Source of the DNA: Chloroflexota bacterium
GTDB taxonomy: Bacteria; Chloroflexota; Anaerolineae; Anaerolineales; Villigracilaceae
Direction: 5' to 3'
DNA: 39,912 bases
Assembly (NCBI GenBank): GCA_024434165.1
Contig: QMIW01000036.1
Span: 1-39,912, forward strand
Positions 38,794-39,912 of this stretch are shown here, one piece after another. The translations under genes and the position numbers were made by a program. Every line of letters begins with the position of its first letter. The first letter of the stretch is position 1. The notes under the pieces are model-generated. The model was not told the origin of the DNA. It ran no database searches and saw only the letters and a program-made list of their open reading frames with translations.

Positions 38794-39699
38794 CTACAGG
38801 AAAACCAGGAAGACCTGATTGCCCCCGGATGCCTTTGCGCGCGCCACCGCCTGCCGCGCCTGCTGGAGGATGGGTTCCATTTCGGTGGCGGTGGTGATGC
38901 GGGCGATGGATGCAATTCCCGCGCTGACCTTCACGTTGAGCGGCGCCTCATTCGGGACCTCGATGCGGGTGCCCCGCACCCCGGCGATGATCCGCTCCGC
39001 GATTCTTTCCGCATCCGCGCCGATGACGCCCGGCAGCGCCAGCACGAACTCATCGCCCGTCCAACGTCCGATGCAATCGTAAGGACGGCTCTTCTCGCGG
39101 ATGGCTTGCGCGACAACCTTCAGGACGTTATCGCCCATTTCATCGCCGAATTTGTCGTTGATGACTTTGAAATTATCAATATCCAGCGCAATGAGGCTCA
39201 TCGGCATGGAGGCGCGGCGCGAGCGTTCCAACTCCCCTGCCGACTGGCGCATGAATGCGGCGCGGTTCAGGAAGCCGGTCAGTTTGTCGAAGACGGCGTG
39301 GTTCTCCAACTGGTCGCGGGCGCGCGCGAGACTCCTCGTCAACGAAAGGATGCGCTCCCCGATCGCCACGCGGTTGCGCAGATCCGAGGCACGGACGGGA
39401 CGTTGAATCACGTCGTCCATGCCGCTGGGGACGAGTTCTTCATCCATATTTTTCGAGGTAATCAACAGGATGTAGAAAGGCTCCGTCGAACTCAAGGCGC
39501 GTACCCGCTGGATGAACTGCGTGCGGGCAAGGTCGGTCGCATCCCAATCCGCGATCAGGAAGCGCGCCTCGCCGGACTGGACGTACTGCCAGGCTTGCTC
39601 ACTGGAGGTGATGTGGGTGAGAACATGCTTTTTTCCGCCCAGCGTCTGTTGAATGAATGCAAGTTCAAGGGGATCGTTTTCCAGCACCAAGATGTCCAT
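38794..39699 (-). CDS. receiver-GGDEF protein (diguanylate cyclase response regulator)
   Basis: A 301-aa two-domain protein. Residues 1-120 form a receiver domain: acidic pair in LENDP (Glu7, Asp9), phospho-acceptor Asp51 in IADWD, Thr81 in ITSK; the usual conserved Lys is replaced by Arg100 in QRPV. Residues 130-301 form a GGDEF domain with DKLTGFLNRAAF, the metal-binding LDIDNFKVIND, an active-site variant TGDEF (214-218), and an intact inhibitory RXXD site (RPYD, 205-208) exactly five residues upstream. It is predicted to make cyclic di-GMP on phosphorylation, though the first Gly of the motif is Thr. ATG at 39699 has AGG 8 nt upstream and lies after a TATAAT box; an upstream in-frame extension runs through that box. 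It could be the output of the orphan histidine kinase, but that is speculation. Confidence 0.88.
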   Translation of the reverse strand: MDILVLENDPLELAFIQQTLGGKKHVLTHITSSEQAWQYVQSGEARFLIADWDATDLARTQFIQRVRALSSTEPFYILLITSKNMDEELVPSGMDDVIQRPVRASDLRNRVAIGERILSLTRSLARARDQLENHAVFDKLTGFLNRAAFMRQSAGELERSRRASMPMSLIALDIDNFKVINDKFGDEMGDNVLKVVAQAIREKSRPYDCIGRWTGDEFVLALPGVIGADAERIAERIIAGVRGTRIEVPNEAPLNVKVSAGIASIARITTATEMEPILQQARQAVARAKASGGNQVFLVFL

Positions 39700-39718
39700 G
39701 GAAGCACCTGTTGCGTCC

Positions 39719-39724
39719 ATTATA
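39719..39724 (-). promoter_or_regulatory. -10 box of the receiver-GGDEF gene
   Basis: A perfect TATAAT on the minus strand lies 19 nt before the ATG at 39699, leaving a leader of about 12 nt. No good -35 is seen. Confidence 0.5.
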
Positions 39725-39795
39725 GCAGGGGGTTTGGGCGCCGGCATCGTGATTTCGCCGCTGAACTGGATTTAACATGAATCGAACCACCCACG

Positions 39796-39824
39796 TTGAC
39801 AATTCCCATTACCCATAGTAATAT
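39796..39824 (+). promoter_or_regulatory. tRNA promoter
   Basis: Perfect -35 TTGACA (39796-39801), 17-bp spacer, and -10 TAATAT (39819-39824). Transcription would begin about 12 nt before the tRNA. Confidence 0.75.
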
Positions 39825-39842
39825 TTGCCCCGCTTTGACCAC

Positions 39843-39912
39843 GCCGAGGTAGCTCAGTGGCAGAGCAGGGGACTCATAAGCCCTTGGTCGTGAGTTCAAA
39901 TCTCACCCTCGG
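39843..39912 (+). tRNA. tRNA with CAU anticodon (Met or Ile2), cut by the window end
   Basis: The cloverleaf is clear: acceptor 5' strand GCCGAGG (39843-39849), D-stem GCTC/GAGC, anticodon CAT at 39875-39877, five-base variable loop, and T-stem GTGAG/CTCAC with loop TTCAAAT. The last acceptor base and the discriminator lie beyond the window. The anticodon stem has a G:U at its outer pair and an A:G mismatch at its last pair. A CAU anticodon fits elongator Met, initiator Met, or Ile2 with modified C34. The three-GC block typical of initiators is shifted by one pair, so elongator Met or Ile2 is more likely. Confidence 0.88.

Noticed and set aside
38698-39780. A 360-aa plus-strand open frame opposite the GGDEF gene
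   Set aside because: Antisense to a protein with clear receiver and GGDEF motifs; its start lies inside azlD.
1-39912. CRISPR array, insertion sequence, integrase or reverse transcriptase
   Set aside because: I found no regularly spaced direct repeats, no transposase or integrase motifs, and no reverse-transcriptase gene in any frame; a DGR reverse transcriptase would have to lie outside the window.

Overview
The window looks like a chromosomal segment of a moderately GC-rich bacterium, most likely of the Chloroflexota (Anaerolineae-like). This is inferred from gene content, not from a marker gene: a NACHT ATPase fused to a sulfatase-modifying-factor (SUMF1/FGE) domain, a very large multi-GAF histidine kinase paired with a FIST protein, Pro/Thr-rich lipoproteins, GT-C mannosyltransferase-like membrane enzymes and DUF11/CARDB/DNRLRE surface proteins. 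Almost everything is on the minus strand. Only tpx, azlC, azlD and a terminal tRNA are on the plus strand.

Left part (1-9.4 kb): a REP-like palindrome and degenerate short repeats lie beside a lipoprotein gene. Next comes a two-gene NACHT-SUMF1 plus small partner unit, closed by a clear terminator. The two proteins share an N-terminal Gly/Ile/Val-rich motif. The end of the SUMF1 domain resembles the variable region of a diversity-generating-retroelement (DGR) target and is followed directly by nested palindromes. A FIST sensor gene lies 9 bp downstream of a membrane PDZ/4xGAF histidine kinase.

Middle (9.6-36.9 kb): a long surface-glycan locus. Read along the minus strand it starts with rmlCBAD (dTDP-L-rhamnose supply) and a secreted DUF11/CARDB/DNRLRE protein. 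It continues with a methyltransferase, a rhamnosyltransferase-like GT2, a GT4, a sugar epimerase, a sulfotransferase, a Wzm/Wzt-type ABC exporter and a second sulfotransferase. Then come a membrane sulfatase/phosphoglycerol-transferase-like enzyme, a tiny membrane protein, a kinase-like/methyltransferase fusion, two GT2 enzymes, a WecA/MraY-type initiating transferase and three GT-C enzymes, two of them tandem paralogues. Together these can make activated rhamnose, build a lipid-linked glycan, decorate it (methyl, sulfate or phosphate-type groups) and export it. The stretch around 20-31 kb is visibly more AT-rich than its flanks, and several of its genes are followed by long perfect inverted repeats.

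Right part (37-39.9 kb): thiol peroxidase with a strong terminator, the AzlC/AzlD branched-chain amino-acid exporter pair, a receiver-GGDEF protein, and a CAU-anticodon tRNA with a good promoter, cut by the window end. Several genes have a TATAAT-like box only 7-8 nt before the start codon, which suggests leaderless transcripts.
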